From NCBI GenBank assembly GCA_029779695.1, contig JAKPAB010000200.1:1-64000 (forward strand): a DNA stretch of 64,000 bases. The letters run 5' to 3'. This document shows positions 42,204 through 51,517 of this stretch, piece after piece; positions within the stretch are counted from its first letter, which is position 1, and the number at the start of each line of letters is the position of its first letter. The notes under the pieces are model-generated. The model saw only the letters and a list, made by a program, of their open reading frames with translations, did no database searches and was not told the origin of the DNA. The DNA is from Bacillota bacterium (GTDB lineage Bacteria; Bacillota; Clostridia; Lachnospirales; Lachnospiraceae). The translations under genes and the position numbers were made by a program.

Positions 42204-45040
42204 GTGAATTGATATATAAGATCAAAGAAAAATTTTTTAATACCAGAATAAATATTGTATTTGTGATTTTTGCTGTTTTTTTCTGCATTTTGATTTTGCG
42301 TCTATTTGTACTTCAAATAGTGAGAGGTCAAAAATATCTGTCCAATTATAATCTATTGGTTGAAAAAAAAGAAAGCATAGATGCAACCAGAGGTAACATT
42401 TATGATAGGAATGGTAAGCTATTGGCATATAATGAAATGGCTTATTCTGTTACCATAGCCGATACTTTTTCAAACTATACCAGAGACCAGAAAAATGCTG
42501 CACTTAATAAGGAAATATATGATGTTGTTTATAATGCTGAGCGTCTTGGAGATACTGTTTCCAATGATTTCTCCATAAATTATGTCTCAGATGGCAACTA
42601 TGAATTTAATGTAACTGGCAAGACGTTACAAAGATTCCGTGCAGATATTTTTGGTAAATCAAATATTTCTGATTTAGGTTATGATGAAAAAATTGGTATC
42701 AATACATCAAACGCTAGTGCTAAAACTATAATTGAATATCTTAGCAGTAAAAATAAATATAATATTTCAAAAAAATATTCTGAAAAATACAGATATGAGA
42801 TTTTAACAATAAGATATGCAATGAGTTTGAATTCTTATAGAAAATATATTTCTACTCCTATTACAAGTAATGTTGGTAATGCAACGGTAGCTTACGTAAA
42901 AGAAAATTCTAATAACTTGCCAGGTGTTGCAGTAGAAGAGAAAACCATCAGAAAATACAATGATAGTAAGTATTTTTCTCATATACTTGGATACACAGGG
43001 AAAATATCAACCGAAGAATATGATGAACTTTCTAAAAAAAATAAAGGAACAACATCAAATGATATTGTTGGTAAGGCCGGAATAGAACAGGTTATGAATG
43101 ATTTCCTTACCGGGAAAAAGGGAAGCGACACTTTGTATGTTGATAATATGGGAAATGTTATCAAACAGACCAAGCATGTGAATGCTGTTCCTGGCAATGA
43201 CGTTTATTTATCTATAGATAAAGATCTTCAAGAGAGAACCTATAATCTTCTTGAATCAGAGGTAGCCGGAATTCTAGTATCAAATATGGCAAATATCAAG
43301 ACCTTTGTTAAAACCGGAGACGAGGACATTGTTGTTCCGGTCTATGATGCTTATATTAATCTAATTCAAAATCAAGTTATAGATACATCACATTTTGAAG
43401 ACAAGAATGCAACTGATCTTGAGAAAAAAGTATTAGAAGAATTTAATTCTAAATTCAGTGAGGTTCAATCATCTCTTAATGATAAGTTTTCAGGTGGTGA
43501 TAATGTTGCATTTGGAAATGAAACTGATGAATACAAAGAATATGAAACATTTATAATCAAATATTTAAAAAATGAAAATGTAATTAATTCTGCAGCAATT
43601 GACACATCTGATGAAAAGTTCAAAGGTTGGTCAAACGGTACTATCAGCATAAATGAGTATTTGGAATATTGCATTAAAAAAGACTGGATAGATGTTTCGA
43701 AAATTTCTGCTGATTCAAAGTATGCCAATACTTCAGAATTATATAAAAATTTGTATGAATATGTGATTAATAATATTAAGACAAATAATGATTTTCAAAA
43801 AATTGTATATAAGTATGCTGTTTTAAACGATATGATAACCGGAAATCAGGTTTGTGCATTACTATATGATCAAAATGTGCTTCAGCCCGATGCAGCGACT
43901 AGAGATGCCCTTGTAAATGGCAAGACTTCAGCCTATAATTTTATGATTCAAAAAATCACTTCCTTAGAGATTACCCCAGGGCAGCTTGGCCTCACTCCAT
44001 GTTCAGCATCTTGTGTTATTACCAACGCCAAGACCGGAGAACTACTGGCATGTGTATCATATCCGGGATATGATAACAACAAACTGGCTAATACTGTTGA
44101 TTCAAAGTATTACTCATACCTTAATGCTAATAAATCCAGTCCACTTTATAATCATGCTACTCAACAGCAGACGGCACCAGGATCAACTTTTAAAATGGTA
44201 ACAGCGACTGCAGGACTTACAGAAGGCGTTATTGATACATCAACAACATTTATTTGTAATGGTCAATTTGATCTTATCAGTAATAAGCCTAAATGCTGGA
44301 TATATCCTGGCAGCCATGGCAAGGAAGTCTTAACAACTGCTATAAGAGATTCATGTAACGTCTTCTTTTATAATGTTGGTTATCTCTTAGCCGGAGGTGC
44401 ATCAAATTATAATGATGGTTTAGGAATTCAAAGAATCAGTAAGTATGCATCAATGTATGGACTTACTGATAAGACAGGAATTGAAATTACGGAAAACAAA
44501 TCTGATGTTGCAACAGAATATCCTGTAATGGCCGCAATTGGGCAGTCAAATAACAATATGACAACTATTGCATTAGACAGGTATGTTACCGCAGTTGCAA
44601 ATAAGGGTACGGTTTATAATTACACTCTTTTAAATCATGTACAAGATAAAAAAGGGAAAGTAATAAAGACATATTCACCATCGGTGAAGAACCAGATCCA
44701 GGTTTTGAATTATGCTCAGTGGAGTGCAATTCATTCAGGTATGGAAATGGTTGTATCTAATCTTGCACCATTTGATAATAGTCCCGTTCCGGTTGCAGGT
44801 AAAACAGGAACAGCTCAGGAAAATAAAAATAGACCTAGCCATGCTTTATTTGTTGGTTTTTGCCCTGCAAATGATCCTGACATTGCAATTGCAGTCAGAA
44901 TTCCTAATGGATATAAATCAGCATATGCTGCTAGTGTTTCAAGAGATATAATTGGGTGTTATTATAACGAAGAATCGTCTATTCAAAAGGCTAATGCAGT
45001 TCAAGCATTATCCATTACAAGTAGTTCTTCAGGAGATTAA
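42200..45040 (+). CDS. mrdA: Penicillin-binding protein 2 (large, 946 aa)
   Basis: SxxK APGSTFKMV, SCN, AGKTGTAQE; N-terminal ATRGNIYDRNGKLLAYNE dimerisation domain. Confidence 0.93.
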   Translation: MSELIYKIKEKFFNTRINIVFVIFAVFFCILILRLFVLQIVRGQKYLSNYNLLVEKKESIDATRGNIYDRNGKLLAYNEMAYSVTIADTFSNYTRDQKNAALNKEIYDVVYNAERLGDTVSNDFSINYVSDGNYEFNVTGKTLQRFRADIFGKSNISDLGYDEKIGINTSNASAKTIIEYLSSKNKYNISKKYSEKYRYEILTIRYAMSLNSYRKYISTPITSNVGNATVAYVKENSNNLPGVAVEEKTIRKYNDSKYFSHILGYTGKISTEEYDELSKKNKGTTSNDIVGKAGIEQVMNDFLTGKKGSDTLYVDNMGNVIKQTKHVNAVPGNDVYLSIDKDLQERTYNLLESEVAGILVSNMANIKTFVKTGDEDIVVPVYDAYINLIQNQVIDTSHFEDKNATDLEKKVLEEFNSKFSEVQSSLNDKFSGGDNVAFGNETDEYKEYETFIIKYLKNENVINSAAIDTSDEKFKGWSNGTISINEYLEYCIKKDWIDVSKISADSKYANTSELYKNLYEYVINNIKTNNDFQKIVYKYAVLNDMITGNQVCALLYDQNVLQPDAATRDALVNGKTSAYNFMIQKITSLEITPGQLGLTPCSASCVITNAKTGELLACVSYPGYDNNKLANTVDSKYYSYLNANKSSPLYNHATQQQTAPGSTFKMVTATAGLTEGVIDTSTTFICNGQFDLISNKPKCWIYPGSHGKEVLTTAIRDSCNVFFYNVGYLLAGGASNYNDGLGIQRISKYASMYGLTDKTGIEITENKSDVATEYPVMAAIGQSNNNMTTIALDRYVTAVANKGTVYNYTLLNHVQDKKGKVIKTYSPSVKNQIQVLNYAQWSAIHSGMEMVVSNLAPFDNSPVPVAGKTGTAQENKNRPSHALFVGFCPANDPDIAIAVRIPNGYKSAYAASVSRDIIGCYYNEESSIQKANAVQALSITSSSSGD

Positions 45041-45042
45041 TT

Positions 45043-45726
45043 ATGAATGATGCAGTTATGATCAGAAGTCTTCCGCATGGTATTTCATTGCGACTTGATC
45101 CAGACATACCCATAGAAGATATTCTTAGAGACATATGTTATAAATTTGCCTCATCTAGAAAATTTTTTGGGCAGTCAGATCTTGTCTTGGAGATTGAGGG
45201 AAGAAATCTGTCTGATGAAGAGCTCATAGCTGTGATTCAATCAATAGAATATAATTCTGATATTAAGGTCACGCTTGTAAGTATCAATAATAGAACTATA
45301 GATACTAGATTTATAAAGATGGATGAAAGTACCAAAGAAGAGTATATCGATAATAATGCCAAGATAATATATGAACTATCTCCAAACGAAAAAGAGATTT
45401 TTTCCGATTCATCAATTGTTGTATTGGGAAATGTACCTGAAGAGTACACCATTAGATCGCTAGGAAATATTATTGTAACAGGAGCATTATATGGAGCAGT
45501 CTTTGCAGGGTATCCAGGTAGAAGAAAATGTATAATTGCCTCAGGTCTAATGGAGGGAAGGGTACTAAATATTGGCGGAGAAAATTATACTCCAGAAAAG
45601 AAAAAAATGTTCTACGGTTATAAAAAACTTAAGGGAGCTTCAATTTTGTCGTATTCTGATGGAAAATTTTCTCTTACTGAATTTGGTGATATAGATATTT
45701 TACAGCACTTAAAGAGAAAGGCATAA
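45043..45726 (+). CDS. minC: MinC-like septum site protein
   Basis: C-terminal beta-helix NIIVTGALYGAVFAGYPG; position mrdA-minC-rodA. Confidence 0.82.
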   Translation: MNDAVMIRSLPHGISLRLDPDIPIEDILRDICYKFASSRKFFGQSDLVLEIEGRNLSDEELIAVIQSIEYNSDIKVTLVSINNRTIDTRFIKMDESTKEEYIDNNAKIIYELSPNEKEIFSDSSIVVLGNVPEEYTIRSLGNIIVTGALYGAVFAGYPGRRKCIIASGLMEGRVLNIGGENYTPEKKKMFYGYKKLKGASILSYSDGKFSLTEFGDIDILQHLKRKA

Positions 45727-45727
45727 A

Positions 45728-46834
45728 ATGCTTTTTAGAAATTATAGATTTAAAAATTTAAATATTAGACTAATACTATGTGTAATAGTATTGACAATTG
45801 TTGGAATTCTTATAATAGGAAGTGCTGACATTGCATCTCAGAAGAGACAAATAGTTGGTCTTGTAATGGGACTTGCAGTAATGACAGCAGTTATGCTTAT
45901 TGATTTTGAATTTTTGCTTCAATATCACTGGATCTTCTATGCATTAACCATAATTTTACTCGGTCTTGTGCTTGTCGTGGGAGTTGGTTCACATGGTGCA
46001 GTAAGATGGCTAAAAATTGGAGTTCGATTTCAGCCTTCTGAAATTGCAAAGGTATTTTTAGTACTTTTTTTTGCATGGTTTTTAAGTAAATACCAAGAAG
46101 ATATCAATACTATTAAATGCCTATGTATAATTGCTGTATTATCAGCTGTTCCTCTTTTACTTATTTTAAAAGAACCGGATCTATCTACTACAATTGTTAC
46201 ATTCATGGTTATAGTAACTATGATATTCTGTTCCGGACTATCCAAAAAAATTGTTGTTCCAATTGTGTCATTCGGTGTTCCATTTACAGGTTTATATATA
46301 CTGTTTGCCTATAAAACCGGCAAAACATTTTTAAAGGCTTATCAGGCAAAAAGAATTCTTTCATGGCTTCACCCAAATGATTATCCAGCTGATGCATATC
46401 AGCAGCAGAATTCTATTATGGCTATTGGATCTGGACTTTTTTTTGGAAAAGGACTCTATAATGATAGTACAACATCTGTAAAAAATGGTAATTATATTTC
46501 AGAACCTAATACAGACTTTATATTTGCAGTTGCAGGAGAAGAACTCGGTTTTATTGGATCAATGCTAATCATTCTCCTTATATTCCTGATTGCATTCGAA
46601 TGTCTTAGAACTGCAAAAAAAGCAAAGAACTTAAGTGGAAGACTTTTATGCATTGGTATTGCATCAGTAATTGCATATCAGGGTTTTGTTAATATTTCCG
46701 TTGTAACAGGATTAATGCCTAATACAGGGCTTACACTTCCATTTGTAAGTTATGGACTTACATCATTACTTACACTTTTTCTGGGAATTGGTTTGGTTTT
46801 AAATGTTAGTCTTCATGAAAAACGGTATCACTAA
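45728..46834 (+). CDS. rodA: Rod-shape determining SEDS protein RodA
   Basis: Multi-TM; ARWLKIG-like AVRWLKIGVRFQPSEIAK; LPFVSYGLTSLL. Confidence 0.95.
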   Translation: MLFRNYRFKNLNIRLILCVIVLTIVGILIIGSADIASQKRQIVGLVMGLAVMTAVMLIDFEFLLQYHWIFYALTIILLGLVLVVGVGSHGAVRWLKIGVRFQPSEIAKVFLVLFFAWFLSKYQEDINTIKCLCIIAVLSAVPLLLILKEPDLSTTIVTFMVIVTMIFCSGLSKKIVVPIVSFGVPFTGLYILFAYKTGKTFLKAYQAKRILSWLHPNDYPADAYQQQNSIMAIGSGLFFGKGLYNDSTTSVKNGNYISEPNTDFIFAVAGEELGFIGSMLIILLIFLIAFECLRTAKKAKNLSGRLLCIGIASVIAYQGFVNISVVTGLMPNTGLTLPFVSYGLTSLLTLFLGIGLVLNVSLHEKRYH

Positions 46835-46892
46835 GAATACAAATAAGCTATAATAATACGAGCAACGCAAAATGTATGCGCGAGGAGGTAAT

Positions 46893-47288
46893 ATGAATAT
46901 AGGACTTGTAGCACACGATGCTAAAAAAAATCTTATGCAGAACTTTTGTATTGCATATAAGGGTATTCTAATTAAAAATGAACTTTACGCCACTGGAACT
47001 ACGGGAAGATTGATAGAGGAAGTGACGAATCTTAATATTCATAAATTCCTTGCAGGACATATGGGTGGCACTCAACAACTCGGTGCTCAGATAGAGCATA
47101 ATAACATTGATCTTGTTATATTTATAAGAGATCCATTGAATCCAAAATCCAATGAACCGGATGTAAATAACATTGTTAGAATTTGTGATGCAAACAATAT
47201 TCCCCTTGCAACCAATCTTGCAACGGCAGAACTTCTTATTAAAGCACTTGACCGAGGAGATCTTGACTGGCGTGAAATGTACAAATAA
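46893..47288 (+). CDS. mgsA: Methylglyoxal synthase family protein (active-site substitutions)
   Basis: GLVAHDAKK, YATGTTGRLIEE, RDPLNPKSNEPDV; ATG 46893 preceded by gaggagg. Confidence 0.88.
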   Translation: MNIGLVAHDAKKNLMQNFCIAYKGILIKNELYATGTTGRLIEEVTNLNIHKFLAGHMGGTQQLGAQIEHNNIDLVIFIRDPLNPKSNEPDVNNIVRICDANNIPLATNLATAELLIKALDRGDLDWREMYK

Positions 47289-48249
47289 AAAATTAGTTTC
47301 TATATTATTGATTGGATGTTGTGTTTTTTTGTCTTCATGCAGTTTTGATAGGTATGAAAGAAAATATAAAACAGTTCAGACATCTAATGATCTTGGTATA
47401 ATATCTTCTTATTCAATAAATAATGAATTTTATTCGGCTTCATTATGTAAGCCATTAAAATCTAATACAGGAGTAGAGATTGCACCTGATATTTCTCATG
47501 TACAATCTGCAGCCGTGTTTGATGTGACGAGTAATCAGACACTTTTAAACTATAATATGCTAGATAAGGTTTATCCGGCCAGCACAACAAAGATTCTCAC
47601 AGCATTAACAGCATTCAAGTACGGTAATTTGGATCAAAAGGTTACAGTTAGTGAAAATGCTGTTAATCAAACAGATGGTTCTTCGCTAGCTAATATAGCT
47701 GTTGGAGATGAACTTACTGTAAGACAGTTATTATATGGCTTGATGCTTCCAAGCGGCAATGATGCAGCTGTAGCAATTGCTGAGGGTGTGGCAGGTTCTG
47801 AAGAGAAGTTTGTTAAATTAATGAATGAAACAGCTCATTCTCTTGGAGCTACTCATTCACATTTTGTTACGACAAATGGTCTTCATAATGATGATCACTA
47901 CACAACGTGCTATGATATGTATCTTATTTTTAATGCTGCATTAAAGTATGATGAGCTTGTTCAGATTATGAGTTCAAAGAGCTATGATGCATATTTCAGA
48001 GATGGGAATGGACAGCCCAAAAGCATGACATGGCATACCACCGATAAATTCTTAAATGGTGAGAAAAAACTTAGTGATGGTTTTTCTGTTGTTGCAGGAA
48101 AAACAGGTACAACATCAGAGGCAAAATATTGTTTAGCTCTTGTTACAAATGCTCCAAATGGGCACAAGATTATTTCATTTGTGTATAAAGCGGATAACCG
48201 ATATAACCTTTATCTTTTGCAGAATGAGATATTAGGAATTGTGAAGTAG
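47272..48249 (+). CDS. D-alanyl-D-alanine carboxypeptidase, putative lipoprotein
   Basis: SxxK ASTTK, SGN, AGKTGTTSEA; GTG 47272 gives MKCTNKKLVSILLIGCCVFLSSC lipobox, overlapping mgsA end. Confidence 0.88.
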   Translation: MKCTNKKLVSILLIGCCVFLSSCSFDRYERKYKTVQTSNDLGIISSYSINNEFYSASLCKPLKSNTGVEIAPDISHVQSAAVFDVTSNQTLLNYNMLDKVYPASTTKILTALTAFKYGNLDQKVTVSENAVNQTDGSSLANIAVGDELTVRQLLYGLMLPSGNDAAVAIAEGVAGSEEKFVKLMNETAHSLGATHSHFVTTNGLHNDDHYTTCYDMYLIFNAALKYDELVQIMSSKSYDAYFRDGNGQPKSMTWHTTDKFLNGEKKLSDGFSVVAGKTGTTSEAKYCLALVTNAPNGHKIISFVYKADNRYNLYLLQNEILGIVK

Positions 48250-48323
48250 TTTCTTGTTATTTATATATGTATATATTATAATAAATCAATAACAATGCAG
48301 TCGCACTTCAAAGGAGGTTTCTC

Positions 48324-48746
48324 ATGGTTGAATTAATTGTGGGGGAGAAGGGAAGAGGTAAGACTAAGCAACTTTTAGACAGGGTCAACAAAGCTGTGGA
48401 ATCCGTTAGCGGGAATGTAGTGTTTGTTGACAGCAATACAAGCCATATGCTTGAGTTGGATCCAAAGATTAGGTTAGTAGTGCTTAATCGATATCCCCTT
48501 AAAACTACTGAAAATTTTTTGGGATTTGTAAACGGGGTTATTTCACAGAATAGAGACATTGAAGAAATTTACATTGATGGATTTTTAAAAAATGCTTGTA
48601 TCGATGTTAATGAGGGCCTTGAAACAGCAATTTCAGACTTAGAAGAGTTATCTGAGATGTTTAACATTAATTTTATATTAAGCGTCTCAAAAGAGAAAAA
48701 AGATCTTCCGGATTCATTACAAGACAAAGTTATGCTTGCACTTTAA
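48324..48746 (+). CDS. Small stand-alone P-loop protein of unknown function
   Basis: GEKGRGKTK Walker A; EEIYIDGF possible Walker B; RBS aaaggaggt. Confidence 0.75.
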   Translation: MVELIVGEKGRGKTKQLLDRVNKAVESVSGNVVFVDSNTSHMLELDPKIRLVVLNRYPLKTTENFLGFVNGVISQNRDIEEIYIDGFLKNACIDVNEGLETAISDLEELSEMFNINFILSVSKEKKDLPDSLQDKVMLAL

Positions 48747-48759
48747 TTTAGAAAGTTAT

Positions 48760-48797
48760 AGAGGGGAGTTCTGTAAAACAGGACCCCTCTCTTTTTT
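48760..48797 (+). terminator. Intrinsic terminator
   Basis: agagggg-(ag bulge)-ttctgt / acagga-cccctct stem followed by cttttttgg. Confidence 0.7.
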
Positions 48798-48811
48798 GGA
48801 GATATATATAG

Positions 48812-50194
48812 ATGCCTCAAAAACGAAAGGTCTTAAAATTTCATAGGCAGGTTCATTGGAACATAAGCTTATTTGTTATACTTGTTATTTTGATATATAT
48901 TATTTTTCATATTTTTTCATATTTTACTAAAGGGTCTATTTCTATTTATGAAGTTAAAATGGGAAAGATAGCAAGAAATAATCACTATGAAGCGTTGGCA
49001 ATACGAGAAGAAAGCGTAGTAAATGCAGATACAGATGGTTATCCGTTTTACTATGTTACAAATGGAAGTCGAGTTGGCATGAAGACCAATGTATATGCCA
49101 TGGATAAGTCTGGCAATCTTTCCAGTAAGCTTTCTGGTGAGAGCATCGATGTATCTTCTGTATCAAAAAGCAATCTTCAAAAATTTTCAAAACTTGTTTC
49201 AATATTTTCAGATGGATATAATAGTGTTAATTTTAAATCAGCATACACATATGAAACTGATTTAAATGACCAGGTAGAGGGAATATATCATCAGGAAGCT
49301 GAAAAAAGTCTTCAAAACGAGATTCAGACAGCAATGCAAAATGGAACATATACGATATACCATCCTGCCAAAACCGGATTCTTATTATATTCTTTAGATG
49401 GATACGAGGGAGTAACTCTTGATAATTTTCAAAATGTAATCAACTCCGGAACTGATGATAAATCAAAGGATCTTAGAAAAGAAGAAAAAATATCATCAGG
49501 CAATCCTGTATATAAATTAATTACCTCTGACGACTGGAATCTGGTAATGAAAATAACAGATTCATCTGCCAATGAATTAAAGGATAAAAAAAATATAAAA
49601 ATTAAATTTGATTATGATGGAGCATCGGCAAGTGCATCAAGCAGCATCAAAGATGTAGATGGAAATAAATATCTTATTCTTTCACTTGATGATTCCATGG
49701 AAAGATATGCTTCTTCAAGGTATGTTTCTATTGAACTTTTACTTAACCAAAAAGATGGTCTTAAAATCCCTAATTCTGCTGTTGTAAACCATAGTTTTTA
49801 TAAAATACCTAAAGATTATTTCTTTAAGGGAAATAATTCTTCAGCTTTAGGCGTCATGTCAACGGAGTCAGGTGATTCGGGAACAGGTTTTATCCCTCTG
49901 GATATTTATTATTCTGACGATGACAACTATTATGTAGATATAAATGACTTAAGTGGTATTAAAAATATTCGACTTCCTGATACGCTTCAGACATTTAAGC
50001 TTAAAAATCACACCGCATCACTTACAGGAGTTTATAATGTAAATAAGGGTTATGCAACCTTTTCATATATCAACGTTTTGTATAAAACAGATGATTATAG
50101 CATTATAGAAAAATCAAGTGATTATGGGATTACCCAATACGATCACATTGCCCTTGAAGGTAAAAGTGTTAAAAATGGTCAGATTATTTATTGA
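48812..50194 (+). CDS. HlyD-like membrane-anchored protein
   Basis: Single N-terminal TM; barrel-sandwich-like segments; located before yggS-sepF. Confidence 0.6.
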   Translation: MPQKRKVLKFHRQVHWNISLFVILVILIYIIFHIFSYFTKGSISIYEVKMGKIARNNHYEALAIREESVVNADTDGYPFYYVTNGSRVGMKTNVYAMDKSGNLSSKLSGESIDVSSVSKSNLQKFSKLVSIFSDGYNSVNFKSAYTYETDLNDQVEGIYHQEAEKSLQNEIQTAMQNGTYTIYHPAKTGFLLYSLDGYEGVTLDNFQNVINSGTDDKSKDLRKEEKISSGNPVYKLITSDDWNLVMKITDSSANELKDKKNIKIKFDYDGASASASSSIKDVDGNKYLILSLDDSMERYASSRYVSIELLLNQKDGLKIPNSAVVNHSFYKIPKDYFFKGNNSSALGVMSTESGDSGTGFIPLDIYYSDDDNYYVDINDLSGIKNIRLPDTLQTFKLKNHTASLTGVYNVNKGYATFSYINVLYKTDDYSIIEKSSDYGITQYDHIALEGKSVKNGQIIY

Positions 50195-50236
50195 TAATTA
50201 TTTGAAGGCATAAAATATTAGTAAACAATTTTTTGA

Positions 50237-50944
50237 ATGGAGAAAATAGAGATGATAACTGATAATATTAAAACAGTACATGAAAATATTGAGGCTTCAT
50301 GCATCAAGGCAAATAGAGATCCTTCTGAGGTTGAATTGATTGCAATTTCAAAAACAAAGCCTATTTCTGACATTAAGCTTGCATATGAAGCCGGAGAAAG
50401 ATCTTTTGGAGAAAATAAAGTTCAGGAATTATGTACAAAATATCCAGAACTTCCAGAAGATATAAAATGGCATGTTGTTGGTCATTTGCAGAGAAATAAG
50501 GTTAAGAAAATAATTGGACATGTTGCACTTATTCATTCCGTCGATACATATAGACTAGCTGAAGAAATAAATATTCAGTCAAAAAAAGCTGAAATAGTTA
50601 CACCGATTCTTATAGAAGTAAATATTGCAGGTGAGGAATCAAAAAGTGGTATAAGTTTAAACGAGGCCGAAGAATTGATCAGAGAAATAGCTCCACTTGA
50701 TGGAATACAGATAAAGGGATTAATGACAGTTGCACCGAATTTACCTAATCCTGAGGATACGAGGACGTATTTCCACAAAATGCATCAGTTATTCATTGAC
50801 ATAAAAAATGAAAACATTGATAATGTATTGATGGATACCTTATCTATGGGAATGACAAATGATTATAAAATTGCCATTGAAGAGGGATCTACAATGATTA
50901 GAGTCGGGACAGCAATTTTTGGCTCTAGGAATTATAATATTTAA
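50237..50944 (+). CDS. YggS family PLP-binding protein
   Basis: LIAISKTKPISDIKLAYEAGERSFGENKVQEL; LSMGMTNDYKIAIEEGSTMIRVG. Confidence 0.95.
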   Translation: MEKIEMITDNIKTVHENIEASCIKANRDPSEVELIAISKTKPISDIKLAYEAGERSFGENKVQELCTKYPELPEDIKWHVVGHLQRNKVKKIIGHVALIHSVDTYRLAEEINIQSKKAEIVTPILIEVNIAGEESKSGISLNEAEELIREIAPLDGIQIKGLMTVAPNLPNPEDTRTYFHKMHQLFIDIKNENIDNVLMDTLSMGMTNDYKIAIEEGSTMIRVGTAIFGSRNYNI

Positions 50945-50998
50945 TAATTTAAATATTTATTGGTCAATATAAAATATAGTTTAGTATGGAGAGTTGTT

Positions 50999-51514
50999 AT
51001 GGGATTCTTTGACAAGATTCTTAATGTAATGAAACTAAATGGTGAGGACGATTATGATGATGAATACGACGATGATGACGTATATTCGGAAGAGTCTTCA
51101 TTATTTAACAAGAAAAAGACGGATGATGCAGTTACAGAAACTTCCGCATCTGCTCCTGCAGAAAAAAGAACATTTAATTCTAGCAAGATAACACCGCTTC
51201 GTTCGAAAAAATCAGGAGGATCTGAACCTATGGAAGTATGTGTTTTTAAACCTTCATCTTTTGAAGATGCAAGAGAGATTGGTGAAACACTTTTAGCTAA
51301 GCAAACCGTAATCTTAAACATGGAGGGAGTGGATGTTGCACTTGCTCAGAGAATTGTAGACTTTGCGTCCGGTTCTTGCTTTGCGCTTGAAGGTAATCTT
51401 CAGAAGGTAAGTAATTTTATCTTCGTTATCACACCTGCACAGATTAGTATTTCAGGTGATCTTCAGGAAATTGTCAACAATTTTGACTTTAATGGTATTC
51501 AGACAGGTTTTTAA
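50999..51514 (+). CDS. sepF: Cell division protein SepF
   Basis: MGFFDKI..., KPSSFEDAREIGETLLAKQTVILNMEG; ATG 50999 with ggag RBS. Confidence 0.93.
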   Translation: MGFFDKILNVMKLNGEDDYDDEYDDDDVYSEESSLFNKKKTDDAVTETSASAPAEKRTFNSSKITPLRSKKSGGSEPMEVCVFKPSSFEDAREIGETLLAKQTVILNMEGVDVALAQRIVDFASGSCFALEGNLQKVSNFIFVITPAQISISGDLQEIVNNFDFNGIQTGF

Positions 51515-51517
51515 AAT

